40,441 bases of DNA, taken from the NCBI GenBank assembly GCA_964580575.1, contig CAZOLJ010000042.1, forward strand, positions 1-40,441. Reading direction: 5' to 3'. Position numbers and translations under genes: made by a program. Position 1 is the first letter of the stretch; the number at the start of each line of letters is the position of its first letter. Origin of the DNA: CAVPDE01 sp964580575 (GTDB lineage: Bacteria; Desulfobacterota; DSM-4660; Desulfatiglandales; HGW-15). Shown in pieces: positions 7,855 through 16,176 of the stretch. The notes beneath the pieces were generated by a model that worked only from the letters and a program-made list of their open reading frames with translations, ran no database searches and had not been told where the DNA came from.

Positions 7855-7912
7855 TGTTTTCTAAAGCCGGCAAGACTTCACTAATTCTATCCACGACACC
7901 ATCCTTGCATAC

Positions 7913-7978
7913 CTCCCACCACAGGCATCTATGAGATTGTCTTGTTTTCAAAAGCGTACAACCGGTTCTATAACATGC
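7913..7978 (+). pseudogene. Second fragment of a dnaE2-like gene
   Basis: The frame reads PTTGIYEIVLFSKAYNRFYNM. This aligns with TTGIYETVFFPKVYHRFCHI of dnaE2 (about 4222-4281), the segment just before LNEMRPYLLKGK. About 110 bp later, at 8091, LNEMR follows again. The OB-region sequence is therefore interrupted by an insertion that includes repeat copy 2. No coding capacity remains. Confidence 0.7.
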
Positions 7979-8004
7979 AGAGTCATCGAGTCATAGATCC
8001 GGGG

Positions 8005-8106
8005 CTGAATGCATTCCCTCAGGACTGAGAGCTGAGGGAGCACCGCTCGGGTTTGGGTTTGAAAATCCATCACCGGATTGCGAATCGAAGCACTGAACGA
8101 GATGCG
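8005..8106. repeat. Duplicated 102-bp segment, copy 2
   Basis: Counterpart of 6633-6734. It shares CTGAGGGAGC, GGGTTTGAAAA, CACCGGATTG and GAACGAGATGCGG. It sits between the dnaE2 fragment at 7913 and the GC-rich patatin pseudogene. Confidence 0.7.
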
Positions 8107-8149
8107 GCATGGAAGCTGATCTTCGTCCTTCTTCATGAAAAAAGCCATC

Positions 8150-9032
8150 TCACACCAACCTTGACACCTCGGTTCCCTTCCGCTCACGGTGGACGATACC
8201 AGGGCGGAACACCCCCGGACACGTCGATGCCGGACCTCGGGTGCGCCGGTCGTCATGGGGCCAGCTCGAACTGGAATCCGGGGGGTGGGTCGCCCACGCC
8301 GGCCCCGCGATCGCCATCCGGTATCCGACCTCGTAGAGCTTCCTCATCTTGACCGGGTCGAACGCCTCGTCTCCCTGGGTCTCGACGCCCTCGGGGATCG
8401 TGACCCAGCGGAAGCTCGCCCCCACCTCGCGCGCGAACGCATAAATGCGAAAGAGATCGCCTGTCATCGCCGACTTCCCCGAGGAGGCGAGCACTCGCAG
8501 CGCTATGGCGAACAGCGATCGCGGGGTTGAACACGCCGCCGCTGTGGAAGGCGCGGGCCGCCACGCCCCCGTCGACGTGCATCTCGTCGTAGAGCCTCCC
8601 CTCCGCCTCGACATCCAAAAGGACCGGCGGGAACGCGACCGGCACCGACGCGGACGCGAGCAACACCTTGGGGAAGATCCCCGGCGCTTCCGGACGCCCG
8701 CTCGTCGCGATGAGTCCCATGTTCCACACGACGAGACGCTGCGCATCGAGGTCCACGGTGCCGACGTAGAGGCGCCGGCGCCGGCGATGCGCGTCCGCCA
8801 CCTGCGCGACCAGCGAGTCGTCCACGTACCGGTCGATCATCGCCGCGAGCGGGCTCGAGTCGGCGAGCGATTCCCCCGCCAGGAGCTGCGGAATGATCGA
8901 GAGCCTCTGAAAGATGTTGCGCGACGCGATGGTCGTGTAGAGCCGGTGCAACGTCTCGTCGTAGGACGGACCGAGAAAGGCGAACGGCGCCATCAGCGCC
9001 CCCGTCGATCCTTTTGGCCGGCGGCCGCCCAA
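8150..9032 (-). pseudogene. Patatin-like phospholipase, truncated and frameshifted
   Basis: On the minus strand the sequence begins inside the nucleophile motif (STGALMAPFAFLG). The glycine-rich oxyanion segment and the start of GXSXG are missing, cut at about 9020. The middle is recognisable: LASASVPVAFPPV, YDEMHVDGGVAARAF with the catalytic DGG, and GLYVGTVDLDA-like sequence. Near 8510 the frame shifts, and the C-terminal part (MTGDLFRIYAFAREVG, KLYEVGYRMA) continues in another frame. Base composition here is about two-thirds G+C or higher, clearly above the surroundings, so the piece was probably acquired from a high-GC donor before decaying. Confidence 0.8.
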
Positions 9033-9343
9033 CTTGACTGTGGTGAGTGTTTAAGGCGTAGTTGTTCGAGAACTAGGGAGGATTGCCCGAGTTTGAGGGA
9101 TGGAATCAAGTTGCCCGAAACCGATTTTTGTCATTGTTCTAACCATGATAAAAAAACCTTTGAGTAACCCTTATCCGCCGCACCTCAAGCGATTTGCCGC
9201 CATTGCAGCGGTCATTTTCTTGCAACCGTTTTTCAGGCCAATCCGCTACCGCGCAAGAGAGCATACCCGCTCAATGAGCGAGGTCCACGAACCACACTAT
9301 CAGAACCTTGTCGTAGAATGCAATTGGAGGGACAACCCTTCAT
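9033..9343. other. Gap without a recognisable gene
   Basis: This stretch has lower GC than the patatin segment before it. An open frame exists from 9100 but shows no family features and runs into the repeat block, so I do not call it. The end of the gap holds the 60-bp promoter repeat. Confidence 0.5.
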
Positions 9344-9405
9344 TCCCTCTTTTGGCGTTGAAGAAACCGCGTATTTCTCCTAGAATTCAGGGCAACGCAT
9401 CGGAA
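9344..9405. repeat. Promoter-containing 60-bp repeat, copy 2
   Basis: It matches 6864-6924. Both copies precede the first intact gene after a decayed stretch. Confidence 0.65.
9358..9386 (+). promoter_or_regulatory. Promoter of the glycerophosphodiesterase gene
   Basis: TTGAAG (9358-9363), a 17-bp spacer and TAGAAT (9381-9386), about 50 bp before the ATG at 9439. Its twin is at 6877. Confidence 0.6.
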
Positions 9406-9438
9406 GCGATTGACCCGCTATTCTAAAAGAGGTTTTCA

Positions 9439-10446
9439 ATGAAAGGAAGGTTCAGTAACCGAAAATTGCTCATGGCGTTGGCGGGTTTGTGTCTGACTGT
9501 AGGGAGTTCCACCTCATCTCCGGCACAGACCCCTGCTGCGAAAGGAGCGGGCATGAAACCCTTGATCATTGGCCACCGAGGGGCTGCGGGTTTGGCGCCG
9601 GAAAACACCCTGGCCGCTTTTGCCAGGGCCTGCGAGCTCGGTGTTGACGGGATCGAGCTCGACGTTTTGGTTTCAGCCGACGGAGAGCTCGTCGTGCACC
9701 ACGATTTCAGGCTGAAACCCGAGATCGCCCGCACAGCAGACGGAAACTGGATCTCCTCCGCTTGGCCGCCTGCCGTGAGGGATCTCACCGTGGCCCAGCT
9801 CAAGACTTACGACATCGGCCGCCTGCAGCCGAAAACGTCTTATGCCGGCCGCTACCCTGAACAAACCGCGGTGGACGGAGAGCGGATCCCCACTTTCAAG
9901 GAGGTTCTTCAGCTTTTCAAGAAATCGTGCATCCCCCCCATCCGGCTTTTCGTGGAGATCAAGACATCACCGGAGGAATCGGCACTGACCCCGCCGCCCG
10001 AAGCCCTCTCGGACCAGGTGGTTAACAGGATCAAAGAGGAGGGCATCGCCGAACGCACATGGATCCTTTCCTTTGACTGGCGCAACCTGGTGCATATCCA
10101 GAAGATCGCCCCGGAACTGGTCACCGTTTATCTTACCATCTCCGTGCCGGGATCAGACACCCTCAAACCGAACCAGCCCGGCCCTTCGCCCTGGATGGCA
10201 GGGCTCGACATCGACGATTTCAATGGATCAGCGCCTCGCGCGGTGAAGTCTGCCGGAGGCCGCATCTGGTCTCCCTTTTTCAGGAACCTGACTTCAGAGT
10301 CCCTGGCAGAGGCTCACCAACTCGGTTTGAAAGTATCTGTTTGGACCCCAGACAGGCCGGAAGACCTCAGGCAAATGATCGGCATGAAGGTGGATGCGAT
10401 CACCACCAACCGGCCGGATGTGCTCAAGAAGCTGCTCAAGGAATAG
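9439..10446 (+). CDS. Exported glycerophosphodiester phosphodiesterase
   Basis: 335 residues. Signal peptide: KGRFSNRK, a hydrophobic core, cleavage near SPAQT (about residue 30). The GDPD TIM-barrel domain starts with GHRGAAG (catalytic His46-Arg47), followed by PENTLAAF, the metal-binding pair ELDV and the second histidine motif VVHHD. The C-terminus has the expected VWTPDRPEDLRQM and GVDAITTNRPD-like end. It hydrolyses glycerophosphodiesters to glycerol-3-phosphate and an alcohol in the periplasm, for phospholipid salvage. The domain looks complete. AGAGG six bases before the ATG and the promoter at 9358 support the start. It lies 40 bp upstream of an acyl-CoA ligase in the same direction, a possible lipid-turnover pair. 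Confidence 0.92.
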   Translation: MKGRFSNRKLLMALAGLCLTVGSSTSSPAQTPAAKGAGMKPLIIGHRGAAGLAPENTLAAFARACELGVDGIELDVLVSADGELVVHHDFRLKPEIARTADGNWISSAWPPAVRDLTVAQLKTYDIGRLQPKTSYAGRYPEQTAVDGERIPTFKEVLQLFKKSCIPPIRLFVEIKTSPEESALTPPPEALSDQVVNRIKEEGIAERTWILSFDWRNLVHIQKIAPELVTVYLTISVPGSDTLKPNQPGPSPWMAGLDIDDFNGSAPRAVKSAGGRIWSPFFRNLTSESLAEAHQLGLKVSVWTPDRPEDLRQMIGMKVDAITTNRPDVLKKLLKE

Positions 10447-10486
10447 TCGCCTATAGAGCGGAATCCTTTTTCCGGACATAAGAATC

Positions 10487-12028
10487 ATGACCAGTCACAG
10501 TCTAAGCGATTGTTTTGAAGACACCTTTCTGAAGAGGGGGGAAAAAACCGCCGTCACGTTTCTCAGGAAAGGTCAAAGGGAGACAGAGGTCTCTTGCCTT
10601 CAGTTGAACCAGGATGCCGCTCGCTTGGCAAAGACCTTCCGTGACTTGGGTGTGAGCAAAGGCGACAGGGTGGTTTTCCTTTTCGACAAGTGCCTCTTTT
10701 TCATCGCAGCCCATCTTGCCGTCCTGAAGATCGGCGCCGTGAGCGTCCCCCTGAATCCCGGGTTCAAGAAATCGGAGATGGACTACCTGCTCGGCGATGT
10801 GCAGGCGGCACTCGTCCTGTGCGGCTCTGGCCAGGAGCCGATGATCAGGGAGATCGACCCTGCACTGAAAACCCTGGCGATCGATCCCCAAAAGCCCTAT
10901 CAGGACCTCGGTTTCTTCAAGCAATCCTCCGAGATCATCTCGTCAACCGACACCAGCCAGGACGATCCGGCGGTCATCATTTACACTTCCGGCACTACGG
11001 GCAAACCCAAAGGCGCTGTGCTGACCCAGCAGAATCTCCTTCAGGATGCCAAGAACATCCTTCACATTTGGGAGATCACCCCCTCGGATGTTCTCTGCCA
11101 TGCGCTCCCCCTTTTCCACGTTCATGGCCTGTGCTTCGCTCTTCACACCTCCCTGATCGCGGGGGCTCCTGTGGTCATGCTGGATGCCTTTTCTCCGGAA
11201 ACGGTGATCCCTGTTCTGCTGGAAAAGAAAACCCTCGCGTGCACTCTCTTTATGGCCGTGCCCTCCATGTACGCCAAGATGCTGGACGCCGTGGGAGGCA
11301 AGACTCTCGACTTCGAGCATATCCGGTTGTGGACCTCCGGTTCCGCACCGTTGATGGTGAAAGACTTTGAGAGGATCAAACGGGCCTTCGGCAAAGAACC
11401 TGTGGAACGCGAGGGCATGTCTGAAACGGGGATGAACTTCTCCAACCCGCTGAGAGGCACAAAGAAACCGGGTTCCATTGGCCTTCCACTGCCTGGGCTG
11501 CAAGTTCGCATTGTGAATCCTGACACCCATAAGGATGTGAACCCAGGAGAAACCGGGGAGATCTGGCTCAAAGGACCGGCGGTCACGCCGGGGTACTGGC
11601 AGAAACCCGAAGAAACGGCCAAGGCTTTTGTGGACGGCTGGTTCAGAACCGGTGATCTCGGAACAATGGACGACGAGGGGTACTACTACCTCACCGATCG
11701 GCTCAAGCACATCATCATTTCCGGAGGAGAAAACATCTCCCCCAAAGAAGTGGAATCCGTCATCAACCGTTTTGAAGGGGTTGTGGAGTCCTCAGTGATC
11801 GGGCTCCGTGATGATCAGTGGGGTGAAAAGGTCGCTGCGGCCGTGGTGACAAAACCTAAAGCGAGGGTGAAGCCTGAGGATATCCACCAATTCTGCAAAC
11901 AGCATCTTCACAACTGGAAGTGCCCCAAAGAGATCCGCCTGGTGCAGACCCTGCCGCGAAACACCATGGGCAAGGTGCTCAAGGAAGAGTTGAAAAAACT
12001 ATTTGCTGAACCTTCTCCTTCTTCCTAA
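10487..12028 (+). CDS. AMP-forming acyl-CoA ligase (MatB/acyl-CoA synthetase type)
   Basis: 513 residues, full length for the ANL superfamily. The P-loop-like A3 motif YTSGTTGKPKG lies near residue 166, the A7 motif WFRTGDLG and hinge region DRLKHIIISGGENI in the second half, and the catalytic lysine in NTMGKVLKEEL near residue 496. It activates a carboxylic acid to the acyl-AMP and transfers it to CoA. The stretch GMSETGMNFSNPL resembles malonyl-CoA/methylmalonyl-CoA synthetases (MatB) more than long-chain ligases, but substrate cannot be fixed from sequence. In the A5 motif, usually YGMSE, the tyrosine is replaced (EGMSE), which is unusual. Its neighbour is the GDPD gene. Confidence 0.88.
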   Translation: MTSHSLSDCFEDTFLKRGEKTAVTFLRKGQRETEVSCLQLNQDAARLAKTFRDLGVSKGDRVVFLFDKCLFFIAAHLAVLKIGAVSVPLNPGFKKSEMDYLLGDVQAALVLCGSGQEPMIREIDPALKTLAIDPQKPYQDLGFFKQSSEIISSTDTSQDDPAVIIYTSGTTGKPKGAVLTQQNLLQDAKNILHIWEITPSDVLCHALPLFHVHGLCFALHTSLIAGAPVVMLDAFSPETVIPVLLEKKTLACTLFMAVPSMYAKMLDAVGGKTLDFEHIRLWTSGSAPLMVKDFERIKRAFGKEPVEREGMSETGMNFSNPLRGTKKPGSIGLPLPGLQVRIVNPDTHKDVNPGETGEIWLKGPAVTPGYWQKPEETAKAFVDGWFRTGDLGTMDDEGYYYLTDRLKHIIISGGENISPKEVESVINRFEGVVESSVIGLRDDQWGEKVAAAVVTKPKARVKPEDIHQFCKQHLHNWKCPKEIRLVQTLPRNTMGKVLKEELKKLFAEPSPSS

Positions 12029-12249
12029 GCGATGCGCTCTCCAGAAAGCCTGGACGAACCCACCCTGTGGCGCACCGCTCCTTTTTCATCAGGCAGGAAA
12101 AGAGACAAACACTTGCAGCAATGACTTGAACACCTCGATGAGGGACGGGATTAAGGAGGCGGGAGATGCATGACCAGTTGTGCTTTACTCCAAATTATCA
12201 CAAACAATTCGACTTAATAGCCACACTGTCATAGTGTACTCGTCATGAA

Positions 12250-12772
12250 AACCCCTGAAGGAATATCAAAGAAGAAATCCAAGCCGAGGCGCTCACGCGC
12301 AATTTGCCCGCCTTTTCGAAATTCCTGTTTTCAGCCGCTCTGACGAATGGAATGCTGTTGAACTATTCAAACGCTGCAAGGGATGCGGGGGTCTCGGTGA
12401 AAACCATTCGGGAGTACTACCAGATCCTCGATGATACCCTGGTCGGGAGGCAACTTCCGCCATTTTATCCTTCAGGAGTGCTGGGCTTACAGCCATTACA
12501 GCAAAATCGACTTTCCAATGACCTTCTGGAGAACTGCGAGTGGAGCGGAAGTCGATCTCCTCCTGGGAGATGCTGACGCTGCAGTTGAAATCAAGTCTTC
12601 TGAAAACGTGGGGGACCGACCAAAGGGTCTTCATCTCTTTGTTGAAGAGACAAAATGTCGAAAGGCGTTCATCGTTTCAAGAGAGCTATTGCCAAGAAAG
12701 CTGGATTCCAACATCACGGTTTTGCCGTGGCAAACCTTCTGCGAAATCCTGTGGGCCGGTAAAATCATCTAG
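12250..12772 (+). pseudogene. C-terminal remnant of a DUF4143-type AAA ATPase
   Basis: Sequence from about 12262 reads, with one frameshift near 12270, like the linker of these proteins (EIQAEALTRN). The next part is SNAARDAGVSVKTIREYYQILDDTLVG, a winged-helix-like segment typical of the family. Near 12450 the frame shifts again. The nuclease-like DUF4143 domain follows, with GAEVDLLLGDADAAVEIKSSENV (the E...D...E-K pattern) and a stop at 12770-12772. The N-terminal AAA domain with Walker motifs is absent. At least two frameshifts plus truncation make it nonfunctional. Confidence 0.85.
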
Positions 12773-12861
12773 GAGATCTCTGCCCCTAACAACCGCTACG
12801 CTTATGTTTCTCTCGCAGGAGGCCGCGTCTTCTTTGCTATTCTGAAAGAAGGGAAAAGAGG

Positions 12862-13060
12862 TTGAGAATCGACCTCACTTACCGCTACAACCACGCCTGC
12901 CGCCACAGCTGGATAAGCATTCCCGCCGGTTCCCCACGAGCAAAAGAATGAGATCACCTTTGATCAGGTCACCGGAATCGTGGATGAGGCGAGAGCTATG
13001 GGCTGCCGCAAGTTGCCATCTCTGGCGGAGAGCCCATGCTCAGACCCGAATTCGCCGGCG
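12862..13060 (+). pseudogene. Radical SAM protein fragment with ruined cluster motif
   Basis: The frame LRIDLTYRYNHACRHSW corresponds to the cluster-binding start of SPASM-type radical SAM proteins (LTYRCN..CRHCW). The first cysteine is tyrosine and the third is serine, so a 4Fe-4S cluster could not bind. A stop follows after AKE. A second frame continues EITFDQVTGIVDEARAMGC, and a third gives AISGGEPMLRPEF, the GGEP motif that contacts S-adenosylmethionine. The similarity ends near 13060. Confidence 0.75.
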
Positions 13061-13178
13061 GAATCAAAGTCCGGCTCAAGGCCATGGCCCTGCGGTCCAA
13101 TCTTCATGAAGTGCTTTTTTTCTTTTCTTCTTCCATTGAGCGGCGAGGAAGAAAGCCGCTGTCCGGAGCATGTGACTC

Positions 13179-13786
13179 ATGGGAAAGCATCTTGTTCTAG
13201 TCGGGGGTGGGCACGCCCACCTCACCGTTCTCTTGAACCTTGCCACGTATGTTGAGCGCGTCCACAGGGTCACGCTCATCGGCCCTTCCCCTTATCACTA
13301 CTATTCCGGCATGGGACCAGGGCTGCTCTCCGGGATCTACCGCCCTCAGGATGTTCGTTTGCATGTAAAGAAAATGGCTGAGGACCGCGGCGCCAGGTTC
13401 CTCGAGGACCGGGTCGTCAGGATCAACCCTGGTCAAAGAGCACTTGATCTCCAATCCGGGAAACATGGGGCCTACGACATCGTTTCCTTCAACACGGGCA
13501 GTGAAGTGCCCCTGAGCGGACTGGTTGCTGAACGGCAGGACAATATCGTTCCCGTCAAACCGGTTTTCAATCTCCTCCAAGCTCAGCGCCTCATCGTTCG
13601 GTCTCTCAAAGAAAGGCCCCTGAGCATTTCCTTGCAGATGCAACGCTCTACCCTGACCTTTTTGGAATTGTATCCATCCGATTTTTCTTCGGTTATGAGC
13701 TTCCCAAAATTGAAGGGCTGCTCAAGCGGCTGATGAAAACCGACGGTCTGACCGTGGAGATGGAAGAGTCTTTCTTCAGCGACTAA
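13179..13786 (+). pseudogene. FAD-dependent oxidoreductase N-terminus with out-of-frame tail
   Basis: From the ATG at 13179 the protein reads KHLVLVGGGHAHLTVL, a dinucleotide-binding Rossmann motif (GXGXXH type). It continues like the NADH-dehydrogenase-like/SelD-associated FAD oxidoreductases (YYSGMGPGLLSGIY, VSFNTGSEVP). The family is usually about 370 or more residues. Here recognisable sequence ends near 13640, and the frame stops at 13733 after unrelated residues. In another frame, 13640-13786 encodes FGIVSIRFFFGYELPKIE...MEESFFSD and a stop. This is a plausible natural C-terminus of an unidentified protein. I read this as a deletion joining two genes out of frame. Confidence 0.7.
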
Positions 13787-13851
13787 CGCAGCGCGGGAGA
13801 CATCCATCGCCTTGCACCACACTGCTCCTGCTATCCTATCTAGGCAACGGG

Positions 13852-13998
13852 CTAGAACGTTCCCCTCGGGAATATGTGCAGCACCACCGTGAGGAATCCA
13901 AACCCTAGCGGCATGTAGTAAAGAATACTGCGCACGACCTCGTCAACCCGGAACAGAGCCTGGGCCTGTTGTCGTCGCATGACTGATCTATAATACAT
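13852..13998 (-). CDS. Small single-span membrane protein (48 aa)
   Basis: From the ATG at 13998 the product begins MYYRSVMRRQQAQALF, then has one hydrophobic segment (SILYYMPLGFGFLTVVL) and ends IFPRGTF. A strong AAAGGAG lies eight bases upstream, which argues it is translated. It follows the MFS transporter gene by 75 bp on the same strand, so it may be co-transcribed and could be an accessory peptide. I do not recognise a family. Confidence 0.5.
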   Translation of the reverse strand: MYYRSVMRRQQAQALFRVDEVVRSILYYMPLGFGFLTVVLHIFPRGTF

Positions 13999-14073
13999 TG
14001 TAGAATCTCCTTTCTTGTCTTTTCTCCTGTCTCCCTGAAAAGCCCGTCCTAAGAGCCACGGCAAGAGCTTTTG

Positions 14074-15690
14074 TCAGAACGCTTTCGCTTCACTCACGAG
14101 GCGCCGACCTTTTCCGATTCCTCTCCATTGAAACGCAAATACAGTGATCACAGGCAGGACTAGGCCTAACAGGGCCACAGTGATCATCAGCAATCCCAGT
14201 TCATTGTACTGACCCCTCTCGATCACAAAGACTTTGTTCAAGTACTTGGTTGCCAGCTGGCTGGCGGACAGTGCGAGATTCGTGAATGCGGCCATTACGG
14301 CAAAATAGGTCGCTTTTCGATTTGCCGGTGCTTCCTTGGCAATCCACGCCAGCATAGGAATCATCGCTACCTGGCCCAGCGGGGAATCGGCCATGGTGTC
14401 GATGAGCGCAATGGTGCGAGCACCGAATCCCAAATGGGTTTGCGTCCACTCGTGCAAGCCGTGGTACATTCCAAGAAAAGGCATCATCATTACCGTCCCG
14501 TACAAGGACAGGAAAACCACCAGATAGGGCACAGGCCGGCGTCCCATCCAGCCGCGGAGAGCCAGCATTCCTGCAATAGCGAGGATCGCCGATACCTGCC
14601 GCAAGGTGCCGAAAAAGGCTTCATCAAAACCGAGCACGTCCATTTGCCACCAGCCGGCACCCGCACCCATGCCCGGCATGGCCCGGAATACGAAGATGAT
14701 GACGGCAATACCGATGATCTCGCGGCGCTTGGCCGGATCCATGCCGCGGAAGAGTCGGCTCATCAAGAACAGGATCACCCCCAGGGATCCGAGAAAAACG
14801 AGCTCTTCCCTCAGCGCGATCGCACTCAAGCCAAGGGCGAGTGTCAGGGTGACAAACGCGGCGCTGCCGCCCAGAATGGACCAATCTATCTGGATCGAGC
14901 CTTCCACGGGGACCGGCCTCTGCCCTGCGGTATCAGGTGATCGCACTGTGCGAGCTTTCACGGATGCGGATTTTCGCCTGCCCATCCAGGAGGCCAGCAG
15001 CACTCCCAGCACCGAGATAAGGGGAATGGACAAGGACATCCAGTACATCGCTTCGTAGGACAAGACCTTGGCCAACCAACCGCCTGCGCCTGCCACCACA
15101 GCACCACCGCCTACGATAGCGATGCGTCCCAGAGTCTGCATGGTCACATGCATCTGCTGCTGTTCTTCTTTTGGGAATGGAACACCATCCTCCCGCTCTG
15201 CCGGAACGGCTTCGACAGTCATGGCATCGGCGACCACGTCCTGCAGCACAAACCCGATGGGAGCCAGCAGCACGGAAAGCACGTACCAGGTGTCCAGAGG
15301 CAGAAAGGCTGCCATCTGCCCCGGATATCCGGTCAAGCCTACCATGATCATCAGGCTGAGGCTCATTACGCCTGCACCCAGATAGACGAAAAGCGCTTTC
15401 CAGCGCCAGTAGAGGTCCACAAGGTGCCCCAGCGGCATCTTCAACGCCCACGGGAGCCCAGCCCAAAATCCCAGGCTGGCCAGAGCTGCGACCGTCAAAC
15501 CGAGTTTTTCCTTGACAAAGAAGGCCTCGATGATACCGGTAAAACCGGATACGCCTGCCGCGAAGTAGACCATGAGGGGAGGGACATAGCTCCATCGCAT
15601 ACACCGAATCACTCCCAGAAAATCCGACCGGAACCAGATCATCAAAGCTGTTGCGGCTGGTGCAATCTTGTTGGCCCTGTGTTCAGTCAC
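14074..15690 (-). CDS. MFS transporter, folate/biopterin (BT1)-like
   Basis: 538 residues with about 12-14 hydrophobic segments and cytoplasmic loops rich in basic residues. Features such as WGLPWALKMPLGHLVD-like sequence near residue 80, IGFVLQDVVADAMTVEAVP near residue 150, and DTMADSPLGQVAMIPMLAWIAKEAP near residue 430 are typical of the BT1/folate-biopterin branch of the major facilitator superfamily. Substrate is not predictable: bacterial members are largely uncharacterised. The start is GTG at 15690, preceded by GAGGAGAGGG. A long hydrophilic loop near residues 175-195 (EREDGVPFPKEEQQQ) lies between membrane segments. The small membrane protein gene follows immediately. Confidence 0.85.
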   Translation of the reverse strand: MTEHRANKIAPAATALMIWFRSDFLGVIRCMRWSYVPPLMVYFAAGVSGFTGIIEAFFVKEKLGLTVAALASLGFWAGLPWALKMPLGHLVDLYWRWKALFVYLGAGVMSLSLMIMVGLTGYPGQMAAFLPLDTWYVLSVLLAPIGFVLQDVVADAMTVEAVPAEREDGVPFPKEEQQQMHVTMQTLGRIAIVGGGAVVAGAGGWLAKVLSYEAMYWMSLSIPLISVLGVLLASWMGRRKSASVKARTVRSPDTAGQRPVPVEGSIQIDWSILGGSAAFVTLTLALGLSAIALREELVFLGSLGVILFLMSRLFRGMDPAKRREIIGIAVIIFVFRAMPGMGAGAGWWQMDVLGFDEAFFGTLRQVSAILAIAGMLALRGWMGRRPVPYLVVFLSLYGTVMMMPFLGMYHGLHEWTQTHLGFGARTIALIDTMADSPLGQVAMIPMLAWIAKEAPANRKATYFAVMAAFTNLALSASQLATKYLNKVFVIERGQYNELGLLMITVALLGLVLPVITVFAFQWRGIGKGRRLVSEAKAF

Positions 15691-15918
15691 GCTTCCCTCT
15701 CCTCATCGGTTCGCTATGGACTTCATTCTTCTAACCCAATGGTCGGCCGCGAGAGTCGCTCGGGCCTTCTCCGGTCTGCTCCGCTTCTTCTATCGGTTTC
15801 ATCGCAGTAAGCAATTGAAACCGGCACAGACTTCGGTCTCCACGTGCTTCTGTTTTCGACATCCGCTTCCAAACTCTTTTCATCAGCATTTTCCGCTAGG
15901 CGCTCCGTCGCTTCATAG
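15691..15918. other. Intergenic region upstream of the transporter
   Basis: No gene is recognised. It should hold the promoter of the minus-strand transporter gene, but I could not pick clear -35/-10 boxes. Confidence 0.4.
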
Positions 15919-16176
15919 TCATCCGCGTATGCCGGGCGTTGACCTCACTCGCCTCAACTTCGATCTGAGAGTTTCGGGTTCCAATGCACAGAGAACAACG
16001 TGCCTGGTCTTCAGTTTGATCATGCTCTTCGCCTTCTTTCCTTCCGTCGCGCTGATCAGCATTCCCACTTCAGCTGCAAGGCGTTTCAACCTTGCTGCCC
16101 GAGGACCGTAGGGGCTCAGAATTTCGTCGATGCGACTGCTTTCGAGGAAGTTCTTATGGCCGATGCAAATCATCAT
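15919..16176 (-). CDS. DUF370/RemA-like protein
   Basis: 85 residues from the ATG at 16176, chosen because GGAAGGA lies four bases upstream; a longer reading would add residues without homology. The sequence runs MMICIGHKNFLESSRIDEILSP, then RAARLKRLAAEVGMLISATEGKKAKSMI (GMLIDAT-like core) and HVVLCALEPETLRSKL, the ending typical of DUF370. In Bacillus the family member RemA is a DNA-binding activator of matrix and osmoprotection genes. Elsewhere its role is unknown. The protein has an extra basic tail (RRVRSTPGIRG). The gene is not next to gmk or rpoZ, its usual partners in Firmicutes, and stands alone between the transporter and the hydrolase. Confidence 0.75.
   Translation of the reverse strand: MMICIGHKNFLESSRIDEILSPYGPRAARLKRLAAEVGMLISATEGKKAKSMIKLKTRHVVLCALEPETLRSKLRRVRSTPGIRG

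Noticed and set aside
8445..9167. 240-codon frame on the plus strand
   Set aside because: It is the complement of the high-GC patatin remnant, where long frames are expected by composition; the product is mostly Arg/Glu/His-rich with no family features.
9100..9426. 108-codon plus-strand frame before the phosphodiesterase
   Set aside because: Its last third is the promoter repeat also found at 6864, and the rest has no family signature.
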